Below, piece after piece: positions 55,000 to 63,907 of a stretch of 64,000 nt of DNA. Within the stretch, counting starts at the first letter, position 1. Every line of letters begins with the position of its first letter. The position numbers and the translations under genes are program-made. The notes under the pieces are model-generated. The model was given only the letters and a program-made list of their open reading frames with translations, did not search any database and was not told the DNA's origin. This stretch comes from Prevotella sp. (GTDB taxonomy: Bacteria; Bacteroidota; Bacteroidia; Bacteroidales; Bacteroidaceae): positions 24,011 through 88,010 of the forward strand of contig JAFZSL010000068.1 in assembly GCA_017619375.1 (NCBI GenBank), given 5' to 3'.

Positions 55000-55935
55000 T
55001 CAACTGTTCTTCCACCTCACTCTTTGTTGGTCGCCGATGATTTCCTTCACCTTTTCCACCAGTTGTGCGTCGGCGGGTTGCGAGACGTAGTCGATGTTGC
55101 GCAGGACGTTGGCGGGGTTGGCGCTGCTGAAGAGCGTCGTGGTGATGCGCGGGTTGAGTTGGGTTGAGAATTGCATGGCGAGTTGCTCGATAGGGTAGCC
55201 TTGTGCGTCGCAATAGAGGGCGGCCTTGCGGCAGGCTTCACGCAGCGATTCTGGTGCGGGGTGCCAGTCGGGTGCGCCTCTCATGGAGAGAAGACCCATG
55301 GAGAGCGGTGAAGCGTTGATGACACCGATGCCACGCTCTTCGAAGAAATCGAGATAGTCGAGCAGCATGTCGTCGTTGAGGCAGTAGTGGCAGAAGCAGA
55401 GCACGCTTTCCACGGTGCCTTCCTCGCTGTGCTCGATGACCCATTTGATGTTCTCTGGTTGGAGGTCGGTGATACCCACGTGTCCCACCACGCCTTTGCG
55501 ACGCAGTTCCACCAAGGCGGGAAGGGTTTCATTCACCACTTGGTTGAGGTCGGCAAACTCTATGTCGTGAACGTTGATGAGGTCGATGTAGTCGACATTC
55601 AGTCGCTCCATGCTCTCATAGACGCTCTCCGTGGCACGTTTGGCAGAGTAGTCCCAATAGTTGACACCGTCCTTGCCATACCTTCCCACCTTGGTGGAGA
55701 GAAAGTATTTGTCTCGCTGGATGTCCTTGAGTGCCTTTCCCAGCACCATTTCCGCTTTCAGGTGTCCGTAATAAGGTGAGACATCGATGAAGTTGATGCC
55801 GTTGTCTATGGCTACGTTGACGGCACGGATGCCTTCTTCCTCCCTTACGCCGTGGAAGACGCCGCCGAGAGAGGATGCCCCGAAACTGAGATTCGACAGT
55901 CGAAGGCCGGTTTTTCCTAATTCGTTGTAAATCAT
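55000..55935 (-). CDS. Aldo/keto reductase, L-galactose/L-fucose dehydrogenase type
   Basis: A 311-residue cytoplasmic NAD(P)-dependent enzyme. The barrel shows GINFIDVSPYYGHLKAEMVLGKAL near residues 50-73 (catalytic Asp and Tyr), FLSTKVGRYGKD near 78-89 (Lys) and NVHDIEFADLNQVVNETLPAL near 120-140. SVLCFCHYCLNDDMLLDYL near 176-194 and IGVINASPLSMGLLSMRGAPDWHPAP near 201-226 follow. The pattern HDIEF, CHY-ND and ASPLxMGLL with WHPA closely matches plant L-galactose dehydrogenase and bacterial L-fucose dehydrogenases, as I recall those sequences. It is the first gene of a two-gene operon with the Zn-dehydrogenase. Confidence 0.87.
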   Translation of the reverse strand: MIYNELGKTGLRLSNLSFGASSLGGVFHGVREEEGIRAVNVAIDNGINFIDVSPYYGHLKAEMVLGKALKDIQRDKYFLSTKVGRYGKDGVNYWDYSAKRATESVYESMERLNVDYIDLINVHDIEFADLNQVVNETLPALVELRRKGVVGHVGITDLQPENIKWVIEHSEEGTVESVLCFCHYCLNDDMLLDYLDFFEERGIGVINASPLSMGLLSMRGAPDWHPAPESLREACRKAALYCDAQGYPIEQLAMQFSTQLNPRITTTLFSSANPANVLRNIDYVSQPADAQLVEKVKEIIGDQQRVRWKNS

Positions 55936-55977
55936 GAAGTATTATTGATTGTGATGACTATTCTCCTTCCGCAGATG

Positions 55978-55985
55978 CAAAAGTA
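55978..55985 (-). promoter_or_regulatory. -7 box of the aldo-keto reductase operon
   Basis: Minus-strand TACTTTTG matches the consensus, 43 bases upstream of the start at 55935. The -33 TTG at 56004-56002 gives a short 16-base spacer. Confidence 0.45.
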
Positions 55986-56131
55986 TGAAAAAAAAACGAA
56001 ACAACTTTTGATTTGCTTTATCTTTTTCAGTAAAAGGATGAAGGGCGCTGCACATTTCACTTGGCCGTCGTCTTATTCCATGAAATGGATTGGGTTCTTT
56101 GGAAATCATGGAATAAAAAAAGGTTCCAAAA

Positions 56132-56163
56132 TTTGGTGGTGATGTAAAAAAACATTATCTTCG
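56132..56163 (+). promoter_or_regulatory. Promoter of the HD-domain gene
   Basis: TTTG (56132-56135), 20 bases, TATCTTCG (56156-56163), one mismatch from the consensus -7 box. The start is at 56194. Confidence 0.65.
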
Positions 56164-56193
56164 CAACGTTAAGAAACTGTTAGGAATCTCACT

Positions 56194-56835
56194 ATGATAG
56201 ACAACAATGTGAGTCTCGACTTGATGGAGTTTGTCGAGCAAAAGATTCTCCCCCGTTACAATGAGTTTGACAAGGCGCACAACCTTTCGCATGCCATGCA
56301 AGTGATCCGCCGGTCGGTGGCTTTGGCGCGTAAGTTTGGCGCTGATGTCAATATGTCGTATGCCATTGCCGCCTATCACGACCTGGGTATGGAAGGCCCA
56401 CGTGCCATCCACCATATCACGAGTGGAAAGATTCTGGCTGCCGACCGTCGCTTGCAGCGTTGGTTCTCCGATTCACAACTTCAGGTGATGCGTGAGGCGG
56501 TGGAGGACCATCGCGCCTCGGCCTCCCATGCGCCAAGGAGCATTTATGGCAAGATTGTGGCTGAGGCCGACCGTGACATGGATCCTGAATTGGTCATCCG
56601 CCGCACCATCCAATACGGCCTCAGCCATTATCCCGAGAAGGACAAGGAAGAGCAATGGCGTCGTTTCATGGAACATATGGACAACAAATATTCCATCCAC
56701 GGTTACATCAAGTTGTGGTTGCCTGGTTCTGACAATGAAAGCAAACTCAATCTGTTGCGTGAATACATCTCCCATCCTGACCAGATGCGTCCCATCTTCG
56801 ACCGCATTTACGGGGAGGAGACGTCTGCTGGTTGA
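56194..56835 (+). CDS. HD-domain phosphohydrolase
   Basis: A 213-residue cytoplasmic protein with an HD metal-binding core: KAHNLSHAMQVIRRSV near residues 29-44 (first His), AIAAYHDLGMEGPRAIHH near 58-75 (HD pair), REAVEDHRAS near 100-109 and IVAEADRDMDPELVIRR near 121-137 (last Asp). The C-terminal third (EQWRRFMEHMDNKYSIHGYIKLW) is helical. Such proteins are often nucleotide or signalling-nucleotide phosphohydrolases; the substrate is unknown. It has its own promoter and converges with the GH106 gene, with 12 bp between stops. Confidence 0.85.
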   Translation: MIDNNVSLDLMEFVEQKILPRYNEFDKAHNLSHAMQVIRRSVALARKFGADVNMSYAIAAYHDLGMEGPRAIHHITSGKILAADRRLQRWFSDSQLQVMREAVEDHRASASHAPRSIYGKIVAEADRDMDPELVIRRTIQYGLSHYPEKDKEEQWRRFMEHMDNKYSIHGYIKLWLPGSDNESKLNLLREYISHPDQMRPIFDRIYGEETSAG

Positions 56836-56847
56836 GCATTAGCCAAG

Positions 56848-59800
56848 TCATTTCACCATCACCTTTTTCCGGTTTTTGATATAAACGCCCTTGATGGGTC
56901 GTGCCACACGCATGCCTTGGAGATTGTAATAGGTGTCGTCGCCTTTGCAGTCAGTGCTTAGGGTGACAATGCCTGTCAAGTCGCTGATGGGTTGGTAGAC
57001 GCATAGGGAGCGGTAGATGTGGTAACGGGCGCTCGATGGCATGTCCAAGGTGAGTGCATCGCCGTTGTCATCGCACCATTTGAAATAAAGGATGGAGTCA
57101 GCCGCGTTGTAGGCTGTGGAGCCATCGCCCACGAGGTAGGAGAGTTGGCACAGCGTGCCACGCTTCACGCTGTCCACACTCACGATGAAGTCATTGGGAC
57201 AGTTCATTCCATATCCTGGGAAGTAGAAATAGTAGGTCGATTTCTCACAGTTGAAGGTAAGACCATCGTAAAGGGTGGTGACCGTCTTCCCGTTGTCGTT
57301 GGCTCGATACCAGGTTTGCTTTCCCGTTTCGCTGAATCCCTTGATTTCGCTCGTAGATGGCAGTTTCATCCACCCGTCTCCGGGAGCCTCCTCCGTGGTG
57401 AAGTCTATGTCGATGGTGCGGTCGTAAGGCCCAAAGGCCGGAATGTAGGTGAAGGCATTCATTCCACCTTCATTGGTGGCTTGCAACACGAGGTCCGTTT
57501 CCGTCGCACCTTTCACGATGATATGGAATACGCCGTTGTCGTCTTTGGCCTTCTCGTATTTGTCGAAGGCGTTGCCGGCTTGGTCGGTGAGGGTGATGTC
57601 GGCGATGGGCTGGTGGTCGTTGGCTTCTACCGAGAAAACCATATGGAACAGCCCGTTTTCATCGGTTTTCATCTCTTCTAAGCGTGCGGTGACACCCTCG
57701 TTGGCATTGGCCAATGGGATGAGGGCCACCTTGGAGTTGAGTCCAGAGGGCACTGGCTCCCATTCGGCATAACTGGCAGTGCTGATGTTGGAGAAATTGA
57801 TGTCCTCGAAGATGCGCCATGCCACACCGTCGCGGTCCATCTGGCTGATGCGGTTGGCGGGGAGGTTGGTGACCTCCACCCTCAACGTGTTGGCACCCTC
57901 CTTCACCCTTTCGCCTAAGTCCAGCGTGTAAGGCACCGCCCATGCACATCCCATGTATTCTCCGTTGAGCCACACTCGTGCACTCTCCCTCACGTCGCCA
58001 AGGTCGAGGAGGAAGCCTTCCGGAGCCGTTTGCAACTGACGCGCTGTGACGTGGAAGGTGGTTTCGTAGATGCCGGTGCCCATCAGTCGGGTGGTTTGGA
58101 TGTCGAGGTCTTGCCAAGGTTGAGGGCCTTCCAGGCGGTAGGTGTTGGATATGGCTGGTTGGCTGTCGTCGGTGAAGGTGAGTGTCCATTCCCCGTCGAT
58201 GGCTATTCTGCCGTGTTGTTGTTTTGGAGTGGCGACTGTCCCTGAGGTCACGGCATGGTCGTAGGTGCGGAGGATGATGGATTCGCCCGACTTGAGGCTC
58301 ACCCACACCTCTCCTTCATCATTGACAAAGGCATCGGTGATGTTGCCGTCCATGGGGTTGAAGTAGATGGCGCTGGTTAAGTCCACGGCGAGGGGTGCGA
58401 AGCCTTCCACGTCGCTGTCGGTGAGGTTGGCGATGAAATAGTGGTGTCCGTCGTCGTTGCTCCTTCGGATGACGCTCAGCCCGAATAGCGTGCGCATTGC
58501 CTCGGGCTTGGCCTCGATGGCTTGCAGCGCTGCAGCGTCGCGCCCATGGATGATGTTTGCTCCCATGGCCGACAGTTGGTCGAGGTGTGCCTTGACACTG
58601 TCGGGCAGGTTGTCGTCGACGGGGATGACGAGGGTGGAGTAGGGGATGCCTCCAGCCGTGACGAGGTGGCCGTTGGCGTAGGCGGTCAACATGAGTTGCC
58701 GTTCGCTGGTGTAGTCGCAGTCGTAGCCGGCTGCCTCGAGGTTGTTGACGCATTGCTCCAATTCTGCCATCTTCGTGCCCATCGTGTTGATGTCGAAGAG
58801 CAGGAGTCGGTTTTGGAACGAACCTGTTGTCTTGTGCATGGCGTTTGCGAAAGGTGCGTAGACAAGGATGTCGTTGTCGGGCTTGCCCATTTGTAGGAAA
58901 CTCTGTGCGTGTGCGATGTATTGCATGAGGGATGGCGCATCGCGCCAGATGCTGTTGGTGGGACTCATGTCGATGGCGGCGTAGAATTTCCATCCGGGCC
59001 ATGGCGCATCTTTAGGAGAGTAGGAGGTGCCGTGGAAGAGGACGTGGTTGATACCGGAGGTGAAGAGGAGGTCGAGTTCGGGCTTGATTTGCGACAACGA
59101 GGTGCGGAAATGTTCGGTCAGCCAGGTCATCGACTCGCTGGAAGCAAGTGGCTTCCCGGTGATGTGTGCCGCGCTGGAGGCATATTTCAGTGTCGCCCTG
59201 GTACTGAGTGCCTTCATGGAAAAGCCGGGGTCTTTGCGCAAACCCTTGATGCCGAAATCGTTCTGGTAGAAGTTCTCTGCCTCAGGGATGTCTGCTTCGG
59301 CGTAGAGGTCGATGAGGTTGCCGGGTGAGCCATGGGCTTGACTGCGTGTGGTGGCGCCATGGCTGTGTGCCCATGTTGTCCACTGATGGGTGAAATTATC
59401 GCGCAGCAGGTCGGCAAGGGTTTGGCGGTAGTCGGCATAGACATCTGGGTCGCGCTTGAGCAATAGGTCCATGTGCTCTTCCAATTTGTATCCACGACGA
59501 CGCTCAAACTCCTCAAACATCTTTGGTGTCCAGTCAGCCTGGTTGATTTCGTAGGAGTCGTTGAAGAAGGAGTGGGGCCAAGGCGAGCCTGCAGAGGCGA
59601 AACGTTGGTCGAAATGTGCGAGGTAATGTGCGACGGACGTGGAGTCGAAATGGTCCACCACATAGCCTTCGCTGCCGGGGGATGGGCGTTTCACCTGCAT
59701 CACACGGTATTGGTTGTAAATGGCGATGATTTGCCATTTGCCTTCTGGTGCCACCCAATTCATTTTCCCGCTTTCTACAAGTGAGGTGAGGTCTGTGACG

Positions 59801-60321
59801 AGGCCGTCGTTGTCAGTTTGCGGATAGGCCATCACCTTCTGTAGAGTGCCGTTGGAAGGGTTGATGGTCATTGTGGTGGTGGAATGGCCGTCGCCAGCGA
59901 CATCCATCGTCTCCGTCACCAGTTTGCTCGCACTCTCCTCGGCTTTCACCTGAGGACCGCCGAAGGGCCATCCCGTTCCTGTGGTCATGTCGATGTCGAT
60001 GCCGTATTCCTCGCCCAACTGTTGTGTGTATCGGAGAATCTCCAACCATCTGTCGCTGAGGAACGGGATGTTGCGGGAGGCATTGCCGCTCACCCCGTAG
60101 ATGGGGGTGATCTCCAATGTGCCGAAGCCGGCAGCGGCATATTGGGCCATATTCCAACGGAGATTTTCCTCATCCACTGCCGACCCCATCCACCACCAGC
60201 GGCTACCGGCTTTCGCTTCACGGGTGACTTCCGGCCATGTGACTTGTTGTGCTTGTGATGCCAGCATGGAGGACGACAGGACAATGATGAGCATGATGGC
60301 TCTTGGCAACGATTTCTTCAT
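56848..60321 (-). CDS. GH106-like alpha-L-rhamnosidase with C-terminal sorting tail
   Basis: A 1157-residue secreted enzyme. From the ATG at 60321 the signal is KKSLPRAIMLIIVLSSSMLASQA, then Q. The GH106 start GSRWWWMGSAVDEENLRWNMAQYAAAGFGTLEITPIYG is near residues 39-76. IDMTTGTGWPFGGP (near 110), SHGATTRSQAHGSPGNLIDLYAEADIPE (near 325-352) and LASSESMTWL (near 393) carry likely catalytic Glu and Asp residues. A galactose-binding-like sandwich follows (ARVWLNGEYMGCAWAVPYTLDLGERVKEGANTLRVEV near 785-820). The end (YYNLQGMRVARP to YIKNRKKVMVK) matches the GH5 protein's sorting tail. Family activity: release of rhamnose from pectic rhamnogalacturonan. Confidence 0.87.
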   Translation of the reverse strand: MKKSLPRAIMLIIVLSSSMLASQAQQVTWPEVTREAKAGSRWWWMGSAVDEENLRWNMAQYAAAGFGTLEITPIYGVSGNASRNIPFLSDRWLEILRYTQQLGEEYGIDIDMTTGTGWPFGGPQVKAEESASKLVTETMDVAGDGHSTTTMTINPSNGTLQKVMAYPQTDNDGLVTDLTSLVESGKMNWVAPEGKWQIIAIYNQYRVMQVKRPSPGSEGYVVDHFDSTSVAHYLAHFDQRFASAGSPWPHSFFNDSYEINQADWTPKMFEEFERRRGYKLEEHMDLLLKRDPDVYADYRQTLADLLRDNFTHQWTTWAHSHGATTRSQAHGSPGNLIDLYAEADIPEAENFYQNDFGIKGLRKDPGFSMKALSTRATLKYASSAAHITGKPLASSESMTWLTEHFRTSLSQIKPELDLLFTSGINHVLFHGTSYSPKDAPWPGWKFYAAIDMSPTNSIWRDAPSLMQYIAHAQSFLQMGKPDNDILVYAPFANAMHKTTGSFQNRLLLFDINTMGTKMAELEQCVNNLEAAGYDCDYTSERQLMLTAYANGHLVTAGGIPYSTLVIPVDDNLPDSVKAHLDQLSAMGANIIHGRDAAALQAIEAKPEAMRTLFGLSVIRRSNDDGHHYFIANLTDSDVEGFAPLAVDLTSAIYFNPMDGNITDAFVNDEGEVWVSLKSGESIILRTYDHAVTSGTVATPKQQHGRIAIDGEWTLTFTDDSQPAISNTYRLEGPQPWQDLDIQTTRLMGTGIYETTFHVTARQLQTAPEGFLLDLGDVRESARVWLNGEYMGCAWAVPYTLDLGERVKEGANTLRVEVTNLPANRISQMDRDGVAWRIFEDINFSNISTASYAEWEPVPSGLNSKVALIPLANANEGVTARLEEMKTDENGLFHMVFSVEANDHQPIADITLTDQAGNAFDKYEKAKDDNGVFHIIVKGATETDLVLQATNEGGMNAFTYIPAFGPYDRTIDIDFTTEEAPGDGWMKLPSTSEIKGFSETGKQTWYRANDNGKTVTTLYDGLTFNCEKSTYYFYFPGYGMNCPNDFIVSVDSVKRGTLCQLSYLVGDGSTAYNAADSILYFKWCDDNGDALTLDMPSSARYHIYRSLCVYQPISDLTGIVTLSTDCKGDDTYYNLQGMRVARPIKGVYIKNRKKVMVK

Positions 60322-60392
60322 GGCTTTTTGGGGAATTATCAAGTAGGATTTTCAGGTATAGGTGGAAAGAAAAGTGTTTTTGAGGAATGACA

Positions 60393-60923
60393 CTATTCCA
60401 TTTCGTAGAATAGGAGCAATTTCTTCATCCTTGTCTCATCTCCAAGTTCTTTGAGGAGGATGGCTTTATAGTCGATGCCGTATTCCTTGCACTCTTCAAT
60501 CGTCTCTTTTGTGGTTTTCCTCATGAAAGAGATTTCAGTTTCTCTTACGATATTCGGACAATTTTCGTAGGCTTCATAAAAGTTGACCATGTTGCTTGTC
60601 AGCCAAAGAGAATCCGCTTGCATGGCTTCTTCCCTTGCTTCTGCTTCTCTTTTCTCCTCTTCTTCCCTTTGTTTTTCCTCTTCTTGGATTTGTCTTTCTA
60701 ACTCTCTGTGCTGTTTGATGATTTCTTGGCTCTTTTCGGATATCTCTTGACTCTTTTTGATGATTTCTTGGGATTTGTTGATCAAATCCTGGCTATTATT
60801 GATAGCCTCTTCTATATTCAGATTGTTGATTTTGTCCTCCTGTGCCTGCGTGGGAATGGATGAGAAGGTGAAAAGGCAAATGACCAGTATGGCCATGAGT
60901 GGGTTGGGTTGGATGGTTTTCAT
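60393..60923 (-). CDS. Exported coiled-coil hypothetical protein
   Basis: A 176-residue protein I do not recognise. It has a Sec signal (AILVICLFTFSSIPTQA, then QED). Residues 35-100 are one long coiled coil: a 7-residue repeat KSQEIIK/EKSQEII, then a charged stretch of Glu, Arg and Lys (EEEKQREEEEKREAEAREEA). The C-terminal 70 residues are helical with two Cys (NCPNIV, IEECKEYG). It lies 71 bp upstream of the GH106 gene on the same strand and could be co-transcribed; its own promoter is at 60948-60979. Role unknown. Confidence 0.65.
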   Translation of the reverse strand: MKTIQPNPLMAILVICLFTFSSIPTQAQEDKINNLNIEEAINNSQDLINKSQEIIKKSQEISEKSQEIIKQHRELERQIQEEEKQREEEEKREAEAREEAMQADSLWLTSNMVNFYEAYENCPNIVRETEISFMRKTTKETIEECKEYGIDYKAILLKELGDETRMKKLLLFYEME

Positions 60924-60947
60924 ATTGGGATGGTTTTGGTTGGTACA

Positions 60948-60979
60948 AATTTAGATATATTTCGGCAATTATATGCCAA
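60948..60979 (-). promoter_or_regulatory. Promoter of the coiled-coil gene
   Basis: Minus-strand TTG (60979-60977), 21 bases, TAAATTTG (60955-60948). It lies 25 bases upstream of the start at 60923. Confidence 0.55.
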
Positions 60980-61134
60980 TTGTGATAAAGAATTTGTTTT
61001 TCTTTAGGATGGAAGTAGCGTATTCTCGCTCGTTTTGGTTGGAGAAATACCCCTGAAAGAAAGAAAAATGAAGGACAATAAAAAAAAGTTGCGATTTCTT
61101 GTTTAGATTGTGGCAGGTCTTTCGTTATATAAGT

Positions 61135-61632
61135 GTGACACAAGAAGATTTCAAATATATGGCCAATGAGACGCGGACAAGAGCCGTGTCGGTAGCAGAG
61201 AAGTACGGGTTCTCCCTGTATGACGCAGAAGACATTGCGCAAGACGTGATGCTTCGGCTGTGGAGCCTGCACGAGCAGTTCACTAATGCTGCCCATCTGA
61301 AAGCCTCTGCAACCATCACTGCACGGCACGCGTGTATTGACAGATGGCGCACTACACATCAGCACAAGGAGATAGACAATGCCACACCCATTGCAGACGA
61401 GGACACGCTCTACGACCGACTCGAATACACGGAACTGGAGCAATGGTTGGAAAAACAGATAGACCACCTGCCTTCCACATCGGCAACGGTGCTGAGGATG
61501 CGCCAGTTGGAGCACCGGGAAGTAAGTGAGATTGCCGATATCTTAGGCATACGTCCCAGTTCAGTCTCCACCTTGCTCTCACGGGCAAGAAACGAATTGC
61601 TAAACAAATTGAAGAGGAGGAACCAACAATGA
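61135..61632 (+). CDS. ECF-type RNA polymerase sigma factor
   Basis: A 165-residue sigma-70-family factor with regions 2 and 4 only. Region 2 reads YDAEDIAQDVMLRLWSLHEQF (near 28-48) with ARHACIDRWRT for promoter melting. Region 4 has VLRMRQLEHREVSEIADILGIRPSSVSTLLSRARNELL (near 122-159), a helix-turn-helix. No ATG fits the full domain: ATG at 61159 would cut into region 2. The GTG at 61135 (VTQEDFKYMANE) is therefore chosen; a TTG at 61099 is another option. Its stop overlaps the next start as ATGA, typical of a sigma/anti-sigma pair. Confidence 0.85.
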   Translation: MTQEDFKYMANETRTRAVSVAEKYGFSLYDAEDIAQDVMLRLWSLHEQFTNAAHLKASATITARHACIDRWRTTHQHKEIDNATPIADEDTLYDRLEYTELEQWLEKQIDHLPSTSATVLRMRQLEHREVSEIADILGIRPSSVSTLLSRARNELLNKLKRRNQQ

Positions 61633-62405
61633 AAAGACAGTACGACAAACAGGAAATAGCCCAGTTGCTAAACAAGTTCATGGCAGGCGAGACAAGCCTT
61701 GCTGAGGAACAAGTGCTGGCACAGTACTTCCGTACGCATGAAGTGGACGAAGAGTGGACGGAATTTAAGGAAATGTTCACGCTATTCGACAACGGCGAGG
61801 TGGACATTGAATTGGAAACCGAAACGTCTGAGCATCTTGACAATGGCGACAGTGGGAAAATTCGAATGCTTCCCAAGACCGTCAGGGAGAAGCCGAAGAT
61901 AGTCGCTCTCAAGTGGCTGGGTGCTGTTGCTGCATGTGTGCTCCTGCTTCTGATATTCCATTTTAGTCAGAAACGAGTAGGGGAAAAGCCCATTGTGGCA
62001 AAGGTGCAGGAAGTGCCAGAGGTGGTAGAGCAGAGCACTCCACAGACCGATTCCCCGACAAAATCCCAGTCCATCGCAGAAGAAAAGAAGGACAAGCAAT
62101 TGGCCGAAGTGCAAACGACATCGAAGCCTGCGAAGAAGCAAAGGAAAGCCGTCAAGAGAAACAGTGCTCAGGAAAAGCCATTGCTTGCGGTGGCAGAACC
62201 AAAGCAGGAAAGCGCAGAACCAAAGCAGGATGGCACAGAACCTGCCAACCATCCCGACGGTCAAGACACGACACCAGCTTTTAGTTCACCCGTGGAAGAC
62301 CCGTTCCTCTTGGCTGCGTCACATGCACAAGACATCCGTTCTCGCGGAGAACGGCTACATCAAGAAATCGCAATGTTAATGAATAACCATTTAATGAATA
62401 ATTAG
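61629..62405 (+). CDS. Single-pass membrane protein, probable anti-sigma factor
   Basis: A 258-residue protein. The N-terminal 45 residues (YDKQEIAQLLNKFMAGETSLAEEQVLAQYFRTHEVDEEWTEF) resemble the cytoplasmic sigma-binding segment of Bacteroidales anti-sigma-like proteins. A single transmembrane helix (ALKWLGAVAACVLLLLIFHF, about 93-112) follows. A long Pro/Lys/Glu-rich periplasmic region comes next (SKPAKKQRKAVKRN, VAEPKQESAEPKQD), and then a short C-terminal helix. The start overlaps the sigma-factor stop by 4 bp, so translation is coupled. The anti-sigma role is inferred from order and topology, not from a known zinc-finger motif, which is absent. Confidence 0.72.
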   Translation: MKRQYDKQEIAQLLNKFMAGETSLAEEQVLAQYFRTHEVDEEWTEFKEMFTLFDNGEVDIELETETSEHLDNGDSGKIRMLPKTVREKPKIVALKWLGAVAACVLLLLIFHFSQKRVGEKPIVAKVQEVPEVVEQSTPQTDSPTKSQSIAEEKKDKQLAEVQTTSKPAKKQRKAVKRNSAQEKPLLAVAEPKQESAEPKQDGTEPANHPDGQDTTPAFSSPVEDPFLLAASHAQDIRSRGERLHQEIAMLMNNHLMNN

Positions 62406-62409
62406 AATC

Positions 62410-63549
62410 ATGAAGAAATATATATATACAATATTGCTGGCTTTTATTACTGCCACAGCACAAGGGCAGCAGCCCAACCAGCGTCTCCAACAATTGGATG
62501 AATTTTTGCAACAGCAAGGCATCAACGTCAACCATAGTCAGACGAATGCCATTGACGGCTGCATCACACATAATATGCATGCCAATCCCAACTTGATCAA
62601 TCTGAACCCCTCTTTTACACAGGATATGAGTGAGGAAGAGAAGCAAAGGCTCATCCACGTGTACGACAGTGTCAATGCTTTGCGTAGCCAGTCTTTCGAC
62701 AACATCCTCGACTCCATCCGCATCACCTTCGCCAGTCTGGGCAAGGAAGCCTCGGAGAATTATATGTACGAATATCACAAGAACGACGTGGATACCATCA
62801 GTTACTCCCTGGCCTTCCAGTTTGAAAACGACACGCTCCGTTCTTCGCGCTACAACAATCTCGTGATTTTTGGCAGAGCACGCGAAGCCGCTTTGTTTGA
62901 CTATCATCAGGGATACAGCGAATGGTTTGGGGGAACTCAGGGGATTGGCAACTACAACCACTCCTACTCCATTCCTACCGGCATCACATGGAACGACATG
63001 CAACCCTTTGACACTGTTGCTTTCAGTTCACACATTCAGCCTGTTCTGAAACAGGTGAAAAAACTGAAGGGGGCGAAGGCATACCCGGTTTACTGGCGGC
63101 ACGACGAAGGCTTTAAGAAAGACGATGATTTCGTTTCTTTGACCACTCGCCAAAGCGAATATAGTGACAACAAGCATACCGGACTGACTACTGGCATTCA
63201 CTATTTCATCCCGTCTCAGCATAAAGACGAGGCAGAAGCCCTCTATCGACAACTCGACTCACTGGCATACGATTATGTCAACAGTCACCCCAAGCAGCCT
63301 TATTCCTACAGTTACACCCAGCGCTTCTCCTTTTTAAATCTCAAGCACATCGTCCAAGGGCATAGTTTTAAAGACGACAGCGAGTACTATCTCAGTTGTA
63401 TGTGCGACAAAGACGGCAATTACCACATCCTCACCCTCAACAACAAGGGCGAACTCTGGATTCCCCGCGACTGGCAGAGCCTTAAGAGTTACATCAACGG
63501 AGAGAGGGTCTATCTCAAAGGAATGGAACCAAAGAAAGAGAACAAGTAG
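62410..63549 (+). CDS. Secreted hypothetical protein of the ECF operon
   Basis: A 379-residue exported protein I do not recognise (signal MKKYIYTILLAFITATAQG, then QQ). It has a Gln-rich start (QPNQRLQQLDEFLQQQG), a helical part (SEEEKQRLIHVYDSVNALRSQSFDNILDSIR) and a mixed alpha/beta body with many Tyr and His (YHQGYSEWFGGTQGIGNYNHSYSIP, PYSYSYTQRFSF). The C-terminal strands read DGNYHILTLNNKGELWIPRDWQSL. It starts 4 bp after the anti-sigma-like gene and shares its operon. It is probably the envelope component sensed or controlled by the sigma system. Confidence 0.7.
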   Translation: MKKYIYTILLAFITATAQGQQPNQRLQQLDEFLQQQGINVNHSQTNAIDGCITHNMHANPNLINLNPSFTQDMSEEEKQRLIHVYDSVNALRSQSFDNILDSIRITFASLGKEASENYMYEYHKNDVDTISYSLAFQFENDTLRSSRYNNLVIFGRAREAALFDYHQGYSEWFGGTQGIGNYNHSYSIPTGITWNDMQPFDTVAFSSHIQPVLKQVKKLKGAKAYPVYWRHDEGFKKDDDFVSLTTRQSEYSDNKHTGLTTGIHYFIPSQHKDEAEALYRQLDSLAYDYVNSHPKQPYSYSYTQRFSFLNLKHIVQGHSFKDDSEYYLSCMCDKDGNYHILTLNNKGELWIPRDWQSLKSYINGERVYLKGMEPKKENK

Positions 63550-63702
63550 TCTATTCATTCACGACCCCGGCAGGCATGGGGCATAGTGATGTGTCCATGG
63601 GCTGCTTGGTGATGAGATGGAGAAGAAGATTGCCGAGATATTCGCTGAATAATAAAACATGCTGCAATCGCATGGTCTTAAATAGCAAATAAAAGAATCC
63701 TA

Positions 63703-63748
63703 TCGGGGCATTGGCCGACAAAAATACGGGCTAATGCCCCGATTTTTA
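63703..63748 (+). terminator. Terminator of the ECF operon
   Basis: ATCGGGGCATT (63703-63713) pairs perfectly with AATGCCCCGAT (63734-63744), with a 20-base loop, followed by a short T-run. It lies about 150 bases after the last gene. Confidence 0.75.
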
Positions 63749-63907
63749 GAAAAAAAGCGACCTGTGCGGTTGAATCAATCGGAAGAATTTTCAAAAGAGT
63801 TCCGTTCTGAAAATTACAAGAATGCTCAATGAGTTAAAAACGCCAAGAATGTCGGGTGGATTTGAAATCCGCCCGAGCGTGAGCAAATTCGACCGTAGGA
63901 TAATTTT

